In this document: in pieces, positions 7,726 through 17,216 of the stretch
How the letters are laid out: every line of letters begins with the position of its first letter
Numbering within the stretch: the first letter of the stretch is position 1
Source: Moraxella lacunata
GTDB lineage: Bacteria; Pseudomonadota; Gammaproteobacteria; Pseudomonadales; Moraxellaceae
Direction: 5' to 3'
DNA: 64,000 nucleotides
Assembly: GCF_900453205.1 (NCBI RefSeq)
Contig: NZ_UGQU01000004.1
Location: forward strand, 186,001-250,000
The notes under the pieces: model-generated
Seen by the model: only the letters and a program-made list of their open reading frames with translations
Databases searched by the model: none
Told to the model about the DNA's origin: nothing
Program-made: the position numbers and the translations under genes

Positions 7726-10700
7726 ATGTCATTACAAAATAAACCTACCAAGAAAGGGTTCTATGTTAAGCCTTTAAGTATGGCTTGCATGCTGGTAATT
7801 GGTGCTAGTAGTACGGTAAGTTATGCCAATTCAGCTCCAATGATTGTTGATTCGGAGTATAACAACTCCAAATACTCTTTCTACGATTACTATCTGGATT
7901 TCCTTAACCGTTTTAGACCAACCCCAACCCCAGCCCCAACTCCAGTGCCAAGCCCTGTGAGACCGGCTCCTGAACTTGTTCACCCAACTCCAACCCCGAC
8001 CCCGGCTCCAACGCCTGTGCCAACACCGGCGCCGATTAGTGGCGGTATATCAGGTAGCTATGTTGCTCCAGTATCACCATCAGAGGTGAGACAGCCTGAT
8101 TACACAAGACGCGTTCAAGCTAACCTAAAACGCAACCAACCTGCACCAAGTGCTGGCACGCGTACGGGCTATAGTGTCATGGATACGTCAAATAATTCTA
8201 ATTTGACATCCAAATTTTACGACACAACCGAAGATGGTTATGCCGAGCGTCTTGACAACCTGAAGAACACCATTGATACACGTCAAGCCAAAGTAGGTGT
8301 GATTGATACAGGTATTAACCGCTTCAACCGAGACATGGTTGGTGCCAACGTCAACAACACACAAGTAAAATGTGTGTCTGCAGGACGCTCCACTTGCTTC
8401 ACTCCGGAAAATGACTCTGGTATCATCGAAGTGGCAACTACGTCTGCCAGTGGCGACCATGGCAACCAAATGGCGGCTGTTATCGCTGGTAACAACGGCA
8501 TGACCAACGCCAAAATTTACGGTAGTGACAGTATTGATCGACGTTCAAATGGTGGTAACCAGTTCTTGATGATGCGTAAGCTGAACCAAGACCATGGCGT
8601 TAAGATTTTTAACAACTCTTGGGGTTCTAACAACACTGACCAATGGTACTACGATGCTCAGCGCCTCAATTACAATCCTACTACAGGACAGATTAATCCA
8701 AATCCTTACAGAACCAGTATTACCAATGCTGAAGTGACTTTGCCCGTCATTCATGATCTTATCATGAATCGTGACTCGCTTATCATTAAAGCAACAGGTA
8801 ACGAAGGCTTGAACGATGCTCATGATGAAAACCTAGCACCGCTCATGAACAGCAACTTCAAAAAAGGTTTCATTACAGTATCATCGCCACGTGAAGATTT
8901 TAGCCATGCTAACGACTGTGGTCGTACGGCCGAATGGTGCGTATCTGCAACATCATCTACCCAAAATTACGCCAACGATGGCAGACTGAGTAGCTATAAG
9001 GGTACATCACCTGCAACCGCTCGTGTGGCCGGCACGGCAGTGCTTGTGCAATCTGCTTATCCTTGGATGAAAAATGAAAATATCTCTCAAACCATTTTGG
9101 GTACTGCCAAGGATTTTTCAGAGATTACTGCCAATTCACCTAATGGCTACCAAGGACTAAGAAAGGTTAGTAGATTGCCATCCGGTTATTACGGCTCTTA
9201 TTACACTGACAATCAGGGTAATTTCTATGTTCCTGGCAATGTCAATTGGGAAAACCGTCGAATTGTCGCTAATCATAACGGCAAGAACATTACATGGGAA
9301 GATGGTTGGGGTTTGTTAGATCCAGAAGCGGCCGCTAAAGGTTATGGTGGTTTCTATTGGGATAATGTGGAATTAGACACTAAAGGCGCGCCTTTATCTG
9401 TATTCTACAATGACCTAAAAGGTGATAAAGGCTTTACCAAAAAAGGTGAAGGTAAGCTTGTCTTTACTGGTAATAACAGCTATAAAGGCGACTCTGTCAT
9501 CGAAGGTGGTTCACTAGAAGTAAATGGTAACAACGGTGGTTCAACCATGGTTGTTAAAGGTGGTGAACTAACAGGTTATGGTAATGTAGCTAATGTTCGT
9601 CAAACAGGTGGTTGGGTTAACAACGAAGGTAACCTAAACATCAGAGGTGACTACAACATCAACACTCAACGTGGCGTGGATGCTGGTCTAAAAGCTCAAT
9701 TTGGCAACATGCTTACCGTGGACGGTAAGGCCAAACTAGGTGGTACACTAAATCTAACTGGTGAGACCAAAGATGGCATCATCAGCAAATCAGGTAGCCG
9801 TAGCACTGTACTTCGTGCTAAGCGTGGTCTTGAAGGTCAATTTGACAATTATCGTTCAAGCAACCCATTATTTGAAGTAACAAATGTTGAATATACGCCA
9901 GAAGTAGACAGAAATGGCAGAGTGGTAGGTGGTTCACGCACGAACAATGACGTGCAAGTAACTGCCAAACGTCTAAGTGCAGGCAATGTTGTTTATGGCA
10001 TCAGCATGAATGACAGTGGTAGCCGTGTTGCACAAAACCTAGACAAAGTACTTAATGATTTAGATAAAAAACAAGAAACACAAGGTTCACTGACCAGTGA
10101 TGAGAAGCAATTTGCTAACCGTGTATTCACTGGTTTTGAAAACATGAATTCTGGTGCAGAATCTAAACTTTCTACAGTAAGCACCAACCGTGAGCTATAC
10201 AAGCTTGACCCAACTTTCTATGCTGACAGTGCATTAAACGCAGTAGAAGACAGTGCTAACCATGCAACCGAATTTGGTAAGCGTGTTAGCACCCCAAGAG
10301 GTGTTTGGGGTAATATCAGTCACCATGATTATGATGTAGAACTAGAGCATGCCACAAGTGCACGTAAAGGCAACAACATTAGTGTTGGTGCAAGCACTCA
10401 AACCGCAGCCGACATTAGTGTTGGTGCACAACTTGATGTAAGTAAACTTGACTTGGAAGAATCTGTTTATGGTATTGGCAACAAAACCAAAACTGACAGC
10501 ATTGGCTTGACTGTTGGTGCTTCTAAGAAGTTGGGTGATGCCTATCTATCAGGTTGGGTAAAAGGTGCCAAAGTTGATACAGAAGCCAGCCGTGGTGAAA
10601 ACTCTAACAAAGTTGAGTATAATGGTAAGCTATATGGTGCTGGTATCCAAGCGGGTACAAACATTGATACTGCATCGGGCGTGAGTGTACAGCCTTATGC

Positions 10701-11082
10701 CTTTGTTAACCATCAGCAGTACAAAAACGATGGTAGCTTCAATGACGGTCTTAACGTTGTTAACGACATCGAAGCAAAACAAACTCAGGTAGGTGTGGGT
10801 GCTGATATGGTGTTCCAAGCAACACCTGCTCTACAGCTTACTGGTGGTGTACAAGTTGCACACGCTGTTAGCCGTGATACCAGTCTAGACACTCGCTATG
10901 TTGGTACAGCGACTGATGTGGAGTATGGTACTTGGGATACTGACAAAACCAAATGGTCAGCCAAGGTTGGTGCTAACTATAATGTGACACCAAACAGCCA
11001 AGTGGGTCTAAACTACAGCTACACAGGTAGTGGCGATTCAGATGCTTCCCAAGTGGGTGTGAGCTTCGCCAGCAAGTTCTAA
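7726..11082 (+). CDS. S8 (subtilisin-like) serine protease autotransporter
   Basis: 1118 residues. A long N-terminal signal region ends near AVSYAN-type residues (SSTVSYANS). Residues about 65-110 are a Pro/Thr-rich linker of PTPTPAPTPVP units. The subtilase domain follows, with catalytic Asp194 (VGVIDTGI), His245 (SGDHGNQMAAVIAG) and Ser428 (GTSPATARVAGTA), and oxyanion-type ATGNEG between them. A beta-helix passenger with GNNSYKGDSVIEGGSLEVNG-like repeats leads to an autotransporter beta-barrel (about 840-1118) ending in the canonical terminal Phe (FASKF). It is therefore a type Va secreted protease, like NalP or SphB1, acting on the cell surface or released. All three catalytic residues are present. 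It stands alone behind a 1-kb non-coding region. Confidence 0.95.
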   Translation: MSLQNKPTKKGFYVKPLSMACMLVIGASSTVSYANSAPMIVDSEYNNSKYSFYDYYLDFLNRFRPTPTPAPTPVPSPVRPAPELVHPTPTPTPAPTPVPTPAPISGGISGSYVAPVSPSEVRQPDYTRRVQANLKRNQPAPSAGTRTGYSVMDTSNNSNLTSKFYDTTEDGYAERLDNLKNTIDTRQAKVGVIDTGINRFNRDMVGANVNNTQVKCVSAGRSTCFTPENDSGIIEVATTSASGDHGNQMAAVIAGNNGMTNAKIYGSDSIDRRSNGGNQFLMMRKLNQDHGVKIFNNSWGSNNTDQWYYDAQRLNYNPTTGQINPNPYRTSITNAEVTLPVIHDLIMNRDSLIIKATGNEGLNDAHDENLAPLMNSNFKKGFITVSSPREDFSHANDCGRTAEWCVSATSSTQNYANDGRLSSYKGTSPATARVAGTAVLVQSAYPWMKNENISQTILGTAKDFSEITANSPNGYQGLRKVSRLPSGYYGSYYTDNQGNFYVPGNVNWENRRIVANHNGKNITWEDGWGLLDPEAAAKGYGGFYWDNVELDTKGAPLSVFYNDLKGDKGFTKKGEGKLVFTGNNSYKGDSVIEGGSLEVNGNNGGSTMVVKGGELTGYGNVANVRQTGGWVNNEGNLNIRGDYNINTQRGVDAGLKAQFGNMLTVDGKAKLGGTLNLTGETKDGIISKSGSRSTVLRAKRGLEGQFDNYRSSNPLFEVTNVEYTPEVDRNGRVVGGSRTNNDVQVTAKRLSAGNVVYGISMNDSGSRVAQNLDKVLNDLDKKQETQGSLTSDEKQFANRVFTGFENMNSGAESKLSTVSTNRELYKLDPTFYADSALNAVEDSANHATEFGKRVSTPRGVWGNISHHDYDVELEHATSARKGNNISVGASTQTAADISVGAQLDVSKLDLEESVYGIGNKTKTDSIGLTVGASKKLGDAYLSGWVKGAKVDTEASRGENSNKVEYNGKLYGAGIQAGTNIDTASGVSVQPYAFVNHQQYKNDGSFNDGLNVVNDIEAKQTQVGVGADMVFQATPALQLTGGVQVAHAVSRDTSLDTRYVGTATDVEYGTWDTDKTKWSAKVGANYNVTPNSQVGLNYSYTGSGDSDASQVGVSFASKF

Positions 11083-11100
11083 TTCATTAATAAGGCAACA

Positions 11101-11133
11101 AAAAACAGCACAATTTCGGTTGTGCTGTTTTTT
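11101..11133 (+). terminator. Terminator after the autotransporter
   Basis: AAAAACAGCACAA pairs with TTGTGCTGTTTTT across a 6-base loop, followed by a T run. Confidence 0.85.
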
Positions 11134-11153
11134 TGATTTTCAAATATCAACAA

Positions 11154-12434
11154 TCAAGAATCCCACACTTCTTTATCCAACGTATTTTCTTGTTTGGCAA
11201 CAGTTACCACCCCTGCGATGTCACCCCCAACGTTTAGGGCGGTGCGTCCCATATCAAGCAAGGCATCAATGCCCAAAATCATGCCATAGGCAATCGCCAC
11301 CGCCGAGCCAGCTTCCACAGGCAAGCCAATGGATTCTAGTACCATAAGTAGCATAATCGCCCCTGCCCCTGGCACACCTGCTGTCCCAATCGCCTCAAGC
11401 ACGGCAGTCATCGTAATGGTGAGCATTTGCGAGCCGTCAAGCGGTACACCCACCGCATTGGCGATAAAAATCGCACACACGCCAAGATACACGGTAGTGC
11501 CGTCCATGTTCATCGTCGAGCCGACAGGTAAGCCAAAGCTATAAATGTTCTTAGGCACGCCCATGTTTTGCGATGACTGGATAGACACAGGTAAGGTTGC
11601 CCCTGATGAACGGGTTACAAATCCTGTGATAAGGGCAGGGCGAGCTTTTTTCAAAAAGACAAGTGGGGAGAGCTTCATCAACGCACAAATCACGCAGTAC
11701 ACCAGTAGGATTTGCATGATAAAGCCGACATAAACGGTTGCCGTAACGCTTGCCAAAGAACCAAAAGCGGTTGCCCCATTTTTTGAAAAAACAATAAAAA
11801 TCAACGCAAACACGCCAATCGGAGCGTACTGCATGACCCAACCGACAATCTTAAACATCGCTTGGCTAACCCCGTCCACAAAATAAAACACCGTGTCCGA
11901 GCTTTTTTTGACATTCTCATCATCGCTATCACGCCCAAAGGCGAGGGCGATGCCAAATATCAAACAAAAGAAAATCATGGGCAAAACTTGACCGCTACTA
12001 ATCACGCCGATTGGATTGGTGGGGACGATTTCAAGCAGGATTTGAAGCATGCTTGGGGCTTCGGCAGTTTTGCCTTCGCTTGCGGTGTCGGCGATGAGTT
12101 CTAGCCCCAAGCCAGGGTTAAAGAGCTTGCCCACACCAAGCCCGATGATGATTGCAAAAATGGACGTAATGGTATAATAAATGAGCGTTTTTATGCCGAT
12201 ACGCCCAAGCTGGGCAGGCGTGATTGAGCTTGCCCCCACGATGAGCGTGGACGCAATGACAGGAATGACAATCATCTTTAACAGACGAATGAACAGCTCG
12301 CCAATGGGCGATAAAATGTTAATGGCGGTTTGGGCATTTTGAAAAATGATACCGCAGATTGAGCCTAGGATTAAGCCGATTAGGATTCTTAATAATAAGT
12401 TTGGCTTAAAATACCATGAAAAAAATTTTGACAT
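11154..12434 (-). CDS. Dicarboxylate/amino acid:cation symporter
   Basis: 426 residues with about eight transmembrane spans plus re-entrant loops, the DAACS (GltP/GltT/SstT) architecture. The signature GSTMNMDGTTVYLGV (with the NMDG cation-binding motif) and GVPGAGAIMLLMVLESIGLP are clear. It imports glutamate/aspartate, serine/threonine or C4-dicarboxylates coupled to H+ or Na+; substrate cannot be fixed from sequence. Divergent from the TSUP gene at 12562, the 127-bp gap holding both promoters. Confidence 0.92.
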   Translation of the reverse strand: MSKFFSWYFKPNLLLRILIGLILGSICGIIFQNAQTAINILSPIGELFIRLLKMIVIPVIASTLIVGASSITPAQLGRIGIKTLIYYTITSIFAIIIGLGVGKLFNPGLGLELIADTASEGKTAEAPSMLQILLEIVPTNPIGVISSGQVLPMIFFCLIFGIALAFGRDSDDENVKKSSDTVFYFVDGVSQAMFKIVGWVMQYAPIGVFALIFIVFSKNGATAFGSLASVTATVYVGFIMQILLVYCVICALMKLSPLVFLKKARPALITGFVTRSSGATLPVSIQSSQNMGVPKNIYSFGLPVGSTMNMDGTTVYLGVCAIFIANAVGVPLDGSQMLTITMTAVLEAIGTAGVPGAGAIMLLMVLESIGLPVEAGSAVAIAYGMILGIDALLDMGRTALNVGGDIAGVVTVAKQENTLDKEVWDS

Positions 12435-12561
12435 TGAAATGCCCTATGTGAATGATAACTAAAAATAACAAAAATTTGCGTATTTTAACATAAAAAGGAT
12501 TTTTTGGGACAAATTATGATAAAATAAGTTTTTGTGATAAAACTTAAAATAAAGGCAATTT

Positions 12562-13311
12562 ATGGAACTCACCATTCAGATTATCTGCATACTCTTTTTT
12601 GTGGCGTTATTTGCAGGCTTTATTGATGCCATTGCAGGCGGGGGCGGGCTTTTGACCATTCCTGCTTTGCTTTTGACAGGCATGAATCCTGTGGCGGTGC
12701 TTGCCACCAACAAATTACAAGCGTCTGCTGGGTCATTCTCGGCAAGCCTTGCAATGATAAAAAAGGGACTCATTCACCCCAAAATGATGAAAATTGCTTT
12801 ACTCTTTGCCTTTATTGGCTCAGGCGTAGGGACGATTTTGGTACAGCTCTCACCCCCTGATTTTTTAAAAAAAGCCTTGCCCTTTGTCATTGGGCTGGTG
12901 GGGCTTTATACGCTGTTTTCGCCCAATTTAGGCAAATTACAAACCACCCCCAAAATGAGCCAAAAAACTTACGAGCGTACCATTGCCCCTTTGATTGGCT
13001 TTTATGATGGCTATTTTGGACCTGCGACAGGGACATTTTTTAGTCTGTCGCAGGTGGTTTTGCGTGGACGAGAATTGATACAAGCCACCGCTCGGGCGAA
13101 ACTGTTAAACTTTGCCACCAATTTTGCCAGTTTGATATTTTTTATCATTGGTGGGCAGATTGTTTGGGTGGTTGGGCTTGTGATGATGGTCGGGCAAATC
13201 ATTGGGGCATTTTTGGGCAGTCATTTTGTGGTCAAAGGCGGGGCAAAATTTATCCGCCCTGTGATTGTGGTGGTGTGTTTTTGTATGGTGGTAAGGTATG
13301 TTTTCTTTTGA
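12562..13311 (+). CDS. TSUP family (TauE/SafE) anion permease
   Basis: 249 residues with about eight hydrophobic spans and the characteristic GFIDAIAGGGGLLTIPALLL start with LATNKLQAS, repeated in modified form in the second half (GFYDGYFGPATGTFF). TSUP proteins move sulfite, taurine-derived or organosulfur anions across the inner membrane. Full length. A second TSUP gene lies at 15771. Confidence 0.9.
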   Translation: MELTIQIICILFFVALFAGFIDAIAGGGGLLTIPALLLTGMNPVAVLATNKLQASAGSFSASLAMIKKGLIHPKMMKIALLFAFIGSGVGTILVQLSPPDFLKKALPFVIGLVGLYTLFSPNLGKLQTTPKMSQKTYERTIAPLIGFYDGYFGPATGTFFSLSQVVLRGRELIQATARAKLLNFATNFASLIFFIIGGQIVWVVGLVMMVGQIIGAFLGSHFVVKGGAKFIRPVIVVVCFCMVVRYVFF

Positions 13312-13370
13312 TTGGATTGATATTGGGGGAAGGTGCGTAATAGGCAATCTTTAAAATCCAAATAACACCA

Positions 13371-13769
13371 TTATTCAAGCAGCTCAAAATTCAAATGCTT
13401 AGACGCTTTTTTATCAAAAGTCATCACGGGTAAATTATTTGCTGATTGGCAACGACAAGCAATTAACAAATCGGATAAATCATAAGTATTGGTTTTGGCG
13501 GATAACAATACTTGTTCTAATTTGGTTTGACTTTCAAAACAAAAAACAGGATTTTCCATTAACTCCAATAATTGCTCAATAATATCAATGCGAGTGATTT
13601 TATAACGAAAAGATAAAACCCAATTCACTTCCAAAACCACCAATAAAGGAATGTAGGCTTGGGCGTTTTTGTTTTCCAAATTCATTAAAAAATTGAGTAC
13701 GGTTTGATATTGGTTTTCATCGTCTTTTACCAAAAATCGCACAAGTACATTGGTATCCAAAGAAACCAT
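13371..13769 (-). CDS. PIN-domain toxin, VapC-like
   Basis: 132 residues. The four acidic positions of PIN ribonucleases are visible: Asp5 (VSLDTNVLVRF), Glu in LLVVLEVNWVL, Asp in YDLSDLLIACRC, and Asp in MTFDKKASKH. Such proteins cut tRNA or other RNA and arrest growth when the antitoxin is lost. The ATG directly abuts the stop of the upstream small gene (TAA then ATG with no gap), the usual antitoxin-toxin order. Assignment as a type II toxin is strong from domain and context; the RNA target is unknown. Confidence 0.85.
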   Translation of the reverse strand: MVSLDTNVLVRFLVKDDENQYQTVLNFLMNLENKNAQAYIPLLVVLEVNWVLSFRYKITRIDIIEQLLELMENPVFCFESQTKLEQVLLSAKTNTYDLSDLLIACRCQSANNLPVMTFDKKASKHLNFELLE

Positions 13770-14045
13770 TTAAATCTCCCTGCTTGCATATACTTCGGCA
13801 ATACTCTCATTCATTTCTTCAACGGTTGCTACCACTGTTGTTTTATTGGCAAGTCCACCTGCCAATTCTTGAATGGATTTGCGTGCTTTGATAGGCTTTT
13901 TGGCAACTTTTAATTGCATAAGCATTTCCAAAAAACTTTGGTCAAATTCAATTATACCGTGATTGTCAGCATAAGGGGCTAACTGCGACAAATCGACATT
14001 AGGAATGATTAGGGTATTATTTTGAATAATAGCGGTAACTTGCAT
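13770..14045 (-). CDS. Probable antitoxin partner of PIN toxin
   Basis: 91 residues from the ATG at 14045 (MQVTAIIQNNTLIIPN). An upstream in-frame start would add an unlikely extension. The N-terminal beta-strand pattern (AIIQNNTLIIP) resembles swapped-hairpin DNA-binding antitoxins, and the C-terminal half is acidic and helical (TVEEMNESIAEVYASREI), as expected for a region that wraps the toxin. Translationally coupled to the toxin. I do not recognise a named antitoxin family, so the call rests mostly on gene order. Confidence 0.65.
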   Translation of the reverse strand: MQVTAIIQNNTLIIPNVDLSQLAPYADNHGIIEFDQSFLEMLMQLKVAKKPIKARKSIQELAGGLANKTTVVATVEEMNESIAEVYASREI

Positions 14046-14139
14046 TGTCTGCTCCCAAAAATTCATTCCATTATAAATAAAATTCCCCAAAATCGCAAAT
14101 TATGCTAAAATGCCCCATTTAATTTTTGAAAAGCCCACA

Positions 14140-15360
14140 ATGACCCCAAAAAATATCCTACTTGCCTTAACTGGCGGTATTGCCTGTTATAAATCCGCCA
14201 TTTTGGCACGCCTGTTAATCAAGGCAGGGCATAGCGTGCGAGTGATGATGACGGACGGAGCGTGCCAGTTTATCACGCCTTTGACCTTGCAAGCCTTGAC
14301 AGGCAACGAAGTGCATACCAAACTGCTTGATGAAACCGCCGAAAGGGGAATGGGGCATATACAGCTTGCCAAATGGGCGGATTTGGTCGTCATCGCCCCA
14401 GCTTCTGCCAACACCATCGGCAAATTGGCAAACGGCTTGGCGGATAACCTTGTAACCACCGTCATTGTCGCCACCACCGCCCCTGTGTGGGTCTATCCTG
14501 CGATGAATCAGGCAATGTGGGGCAATGCCATTGTGCAGGATAATCTAAAAAAACTTACCCAATTTGGCTTTAAAGTTGCAAACCCTGACAGCGGTGAACA
14601 AGCGTGTGGCGATATTGGTATGGGGCGACTGCCAGAGCCTGAGGCGATTTGTGGACAAATTTTGGCGTTTTTTGAGCAACAAGAGACCGCCCAAACTTTG
14701 GCAGGCAAAACGCTCGTCATCACCGCAGGGGCAACCCTTGAGCCCATTGACCCTGTCCGCTATCTATCCAACCATTCCACAGGCAAAATGGGCTATGCCT
14801 TGGCAAGGGCGTGTGTGAATGCAGGGGCGAAGGTCATCATCGTGGCAGGCAGTAAGGTCAGTTTGTCCACACCAATGGGTGCGGATAAAATTACCATCGG
14901 CACGGCTGATGAGATGTTACAGGCGTGTTTGGAGGTTTGTAAAAGGGCGGATATTTTTATTGCCACCGCTGCCGTGGCGGATTTTAGAGTGGCAAATGTT
15001 GCCAGCCAAAAACTCAAAAAAACCGCCGACAATGACGGCTTGACCTTGCACCTTGTCAAAAACCCTGATGTACTGGCGACAATTTCCACCACTTATCCGC
15101 ACCTTTTGACCGTTGGTTTTGCGGCTGAAACACAGGACATTGAAAATTATGCCAAAGGTAAACTTGTTGCCAAAAATTTGGATATGATTGCGGTCAATGA
15201 TGTTTCAGATAAAAGTATTGGCTTTGGCAGTGATGACAATGCGATGACGGTGTTCTTTGCCGAAAAATATGGGCTTGATAAGGTCAATTTGGCAAAAATG
15301 AGCAAGGATAACATTGCCAAGAATTTGGTGGGGTGTATTGGGGAAATTTTGTCTAAATAA
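14140..15360 (+). CDS. coaBC: Bifunctional phosphopantothenoylcysteine decarboxylase/synthetase CoaBC
   Basis: 406 residues from ATG at 14140 (MTPKNILLALTGGIACYKSA); an in-frame ATG at 14110 would add a non-conserved leader. The N-terminal CoaC half has the flavin-binding start, APASANTIGKLANGLADN, the PAMNQAMW motif and the catalytic-Cys loop EQACGDIGMGR. The CoaB half has ITAGATLEPIDPVR, HSTGKMGYALA, AAVADFRV and VGFAAET. It makes 4'-phosphopantetheine from phosphopantothenate and cysteine in CoA synthesis. Divergent from the toxin pair. Confidence 0.95.
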   Translation: MTPKNILLALTGGIACYKSAILARLLIKAGHSVRVMMTDGACQFITPLTLQALTGNEVHTKLLDETAERGMGHIQLAKWADLVVIAPASANTIGKLANGLADNLVTTVIVATTAPVWVYPAMNQAMWGNAIVQDNLKKLTQFGFKVANPDSGEQACGDIGMGRLPEPEAICGQILAFFEQQETAQTLAGKTLVITAGATLEPIDPVRYLSNHSTGKMGYALARACVNAGAKVIIVAGSKVSLSTPMGADKITIGTADEMLQACLEVCKRADIFIATAAVADFRVANVASQKLKKTADNDGLTLHLVKNPDVLATISTTYPHLLTVGFAAETQDIENYAKGKLVAKNLDMIAVNDVSDKSIGFGSDDNAMTVFFAEKYGLDKVNLAKMSKDNIAKNLVGCIGEILSK

Positions 15361-15382
15361 GGGATTATTAGGGGTAATCATA

Positions 15383-15733
15383 ATGAATGACAATGACAAT
15401 GACAATATAGATTTTAAAAAAGAATATTGGCGTTTATTAGAATTGCCATTAATGGTAATTTCTATTTTTTATTTTGTCTTGATGATGGTATTTAGAGAGT
15501 CGGTTCGTAATTTTTTAAGGGCAAATGGCGAATTTCCTTTTATCATTATGATACTGCTTGCTTTTATGGCGTTTGTTGTTATCATTCATTTTATTGGTAA
15601 AAAATTGATGCTTGGCTTTTGTCTTAAAAAGCAATTTTCACGCCAGCAATTAGACCACTATAATCGCATTGCCAAAATTGTCCACGCCATTGCAATGATA
15701 ACGATGATGGCGTGGTTATTTGATTTGTGGTAA
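15383..15733 (+). CDS. Hypothetical small membrane protein
   Basis: 116 residues starting MNDNDNDNIDFKKEY at 15383. Three hydrophobic spans (about 22-40, 50-72, 97-113) separated by basic loops. No family recognised. It follows coaBC by 22 bp and may be cotranscribed. Confidence 0.65.
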   Translation: MNDNDNDNIDFKKEYWRLLELPLMVISIFYFVLMMVFRESVRNFLRANGEFPFIIMILLAFMAFVVIIHFIGKKLMLGFCLKKQFSRQQLDHYNRIAKIVHAIAMITMMAWLFDLW

Positions 15734-15770
15734 TTTTTTTTAGATAATAGGGTGGATTTTACAAGGACTG

Positions 15771-16530
15771 ATGATGAAATTTGAACTTTGGCTCATTCCC
15801 TTATTTGTCATTGCCAGCGTACTTCATGGTATTGCAGGTATGGGCTTTCCGCTGATTACCATTGGGGCGTTGTCGGGGGTCTATGGGCTGACAACCGCCA
15901 TTGTGTTGGTGCTTGTACCAACGGCGGTGCTTAACTTGATTGCGTGGGTCGGTGGCACAGGCGGTGTGTGGCACAACACCACCTTTTATCTCAAAAAATA
16001 TTGGTCGCTCGTTTTAGTCTCCATTTTGGGGCAGTGCGTTGGGGGCATATTTGCTTTTGGTGGTTAATTCTGCTTATCTGATGCTTGCCTTGGCGGTGGT
16101 GGTGCTGTGGTATGCGACTACGAGTCTGATGGGTAAAAAAATCGTCTTACCCAATACCACCACATCGCTTGTTGTCATCGGCTTTGTGGCAGGCGTGGTC
16201 GGTGGGGCAACCAATGCCATGTCGTCCGTGCTTTTGATGTACTTACTTTCAATGACCGATGATAAGGACACGATTATCAAAGTGGGGAATTTGTGCTATT
16301 TTGTCAATAAAATCGTGCAAGCCATTGTGTTAAAAGAATTTTTGTTGGAAGTACCCATTCAAACTTGGGCGATGATACTTGGGCTGACCGTTTTGTCGGT
16401 GCTTGGTATCATCATCGGGGCAAAACTTGGCAAACACCTGCCGTCCGCCAAATTTCGCACACTTATCCTGTGGGTGCTGGTCGGGCTTGGGGTGAAGGTG
16501 GGTTGGCAGGGTGTACAGGGGGTGCTGTAA
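15771..16530 (+). pseudogene. TSUP family permease, single-base frameshift
   Basis: Two frames together make one TauE/SafE-type permease of about 252 residues. The first runs from 15771 (start ATG-ATG) through GIAGMGFPLITIGAL to a stop at about 16067. The second carries VNSAYLMLALAVVVLWYATTSL onwards to 16530. Removing one G from the G5 run at 16041-16045 restores continuous reading (GQCVGAYLLLVVNSAYL). The gene is therefore broken by a +1 indel, or is intact and misread, or is switchable; the rest of the sequence shows no other damage, which favours a recent change or a sequencing error. Confidence 0.85.
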
Positions 16531-16603
16531 GACAAAGGGTTGTAAGGTGTGTAATGCCACTATTTTTATATATGCTGATAAGTTAAATGCAATGGGAGTT
16601 TAA

Positions 16604-16912
16604 ATGCTTAATTTATTTAACCTTGAACATCTGAATAAACATAAAAACCTTAAAAGCACCATCGCTTCTATTTGGGTGTGTGGTGCGATTGCGTTTACTA
16701 ATTGGCTTTATATCACCTACAAACTCACCTTTAATCCTTTTTTACTCATCGTAGGGATTGCATTATCTTATTATGTCATTTGTTTTTTGGTAAATCATTA
16801 TCTTGGCAAAAAGACCGTATCGCCCAAACAATTAAAAACAATCAACTACCTTGCTTGGGTTGTTTGGGCTATGCAATTAGTATTCATCATTTGGTTTTTT
16901 ATGATAAGATAG
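16604..16912 (+). CDS. Hypothetical small membrane protein
   Basis: 102 residues, about three hydrophobic spans (IWVCGAIAFTNWLYITYKL, PFLLIVGIALSYYVICFLV, WVVWAMQLVFIIWFFMI) and a basic loop HYLGKKTVSPKQLK. No recognised family. Standalone, followed by a repeat-filled spacer. Confidence 0.6.
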   Translation: MLNLFNLEHLNKHKNLKSTIASIWVCGAIAFTNWLYITYKLTFNPFLLIVGIALSYYVICFLVNHYLGKKTVSPKQLKTINYLAWVVWAMQLVFIIWFFMIR

Positions 16913-17060
16913 GTTTTTTAAAATATTGGTTTGAAATCAACTTTTAATCTCCCCCCAACTTACCCCAAACTTCCCCAAATATTCCTTAAAGCGCAAGGCG
17001 TACATCACGCACTGTCTTAGGTTTATTTTCCTAAATGGTGTGTGACACACGCCTACGAAT

Positions 17061-17206
17061 TATACTAACCGAACGATAAATTTGATACGGTTTTGTAGGG
17101 GCAAATCACATTTGCCCAATCAAGGTTTTAAACAAAAGGGCGAATATCATTCGCCCCTAAAATTCAATGGTGAATTTTGTAGCAGTTTTTAAATTCGGTT
17201 GGTATA
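17061..17206. repeat. 146-bp element with imperfect terminal inverted repeats
   Basis: Ends TATACTAACCGAA (17061-17073) and TTCGGTTGGTATA (17194-17206) are inverted with one mismatch. Inside are two small palindromes, GGGGCAAATCACATTTGCCC and GGGCGAATATCATTCGCCC. Just to the left, around 16985-17055, lie more short palindromes (GGCGTACATCACGC and GTGTGTGACACAC). The roughly 300-bp spacer 16913-17216 has no gene. Confidence 0.55.
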
Positions 17207-17216
17207 AAATAACAAT

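Noticed and set aside
13371-14045. PIN pair considered a novel toxin-antitoxin type
   Set aside because: The toxin has the standard four acidic residues and usual gene order; only the antitoxin family is unassigned, which is common.
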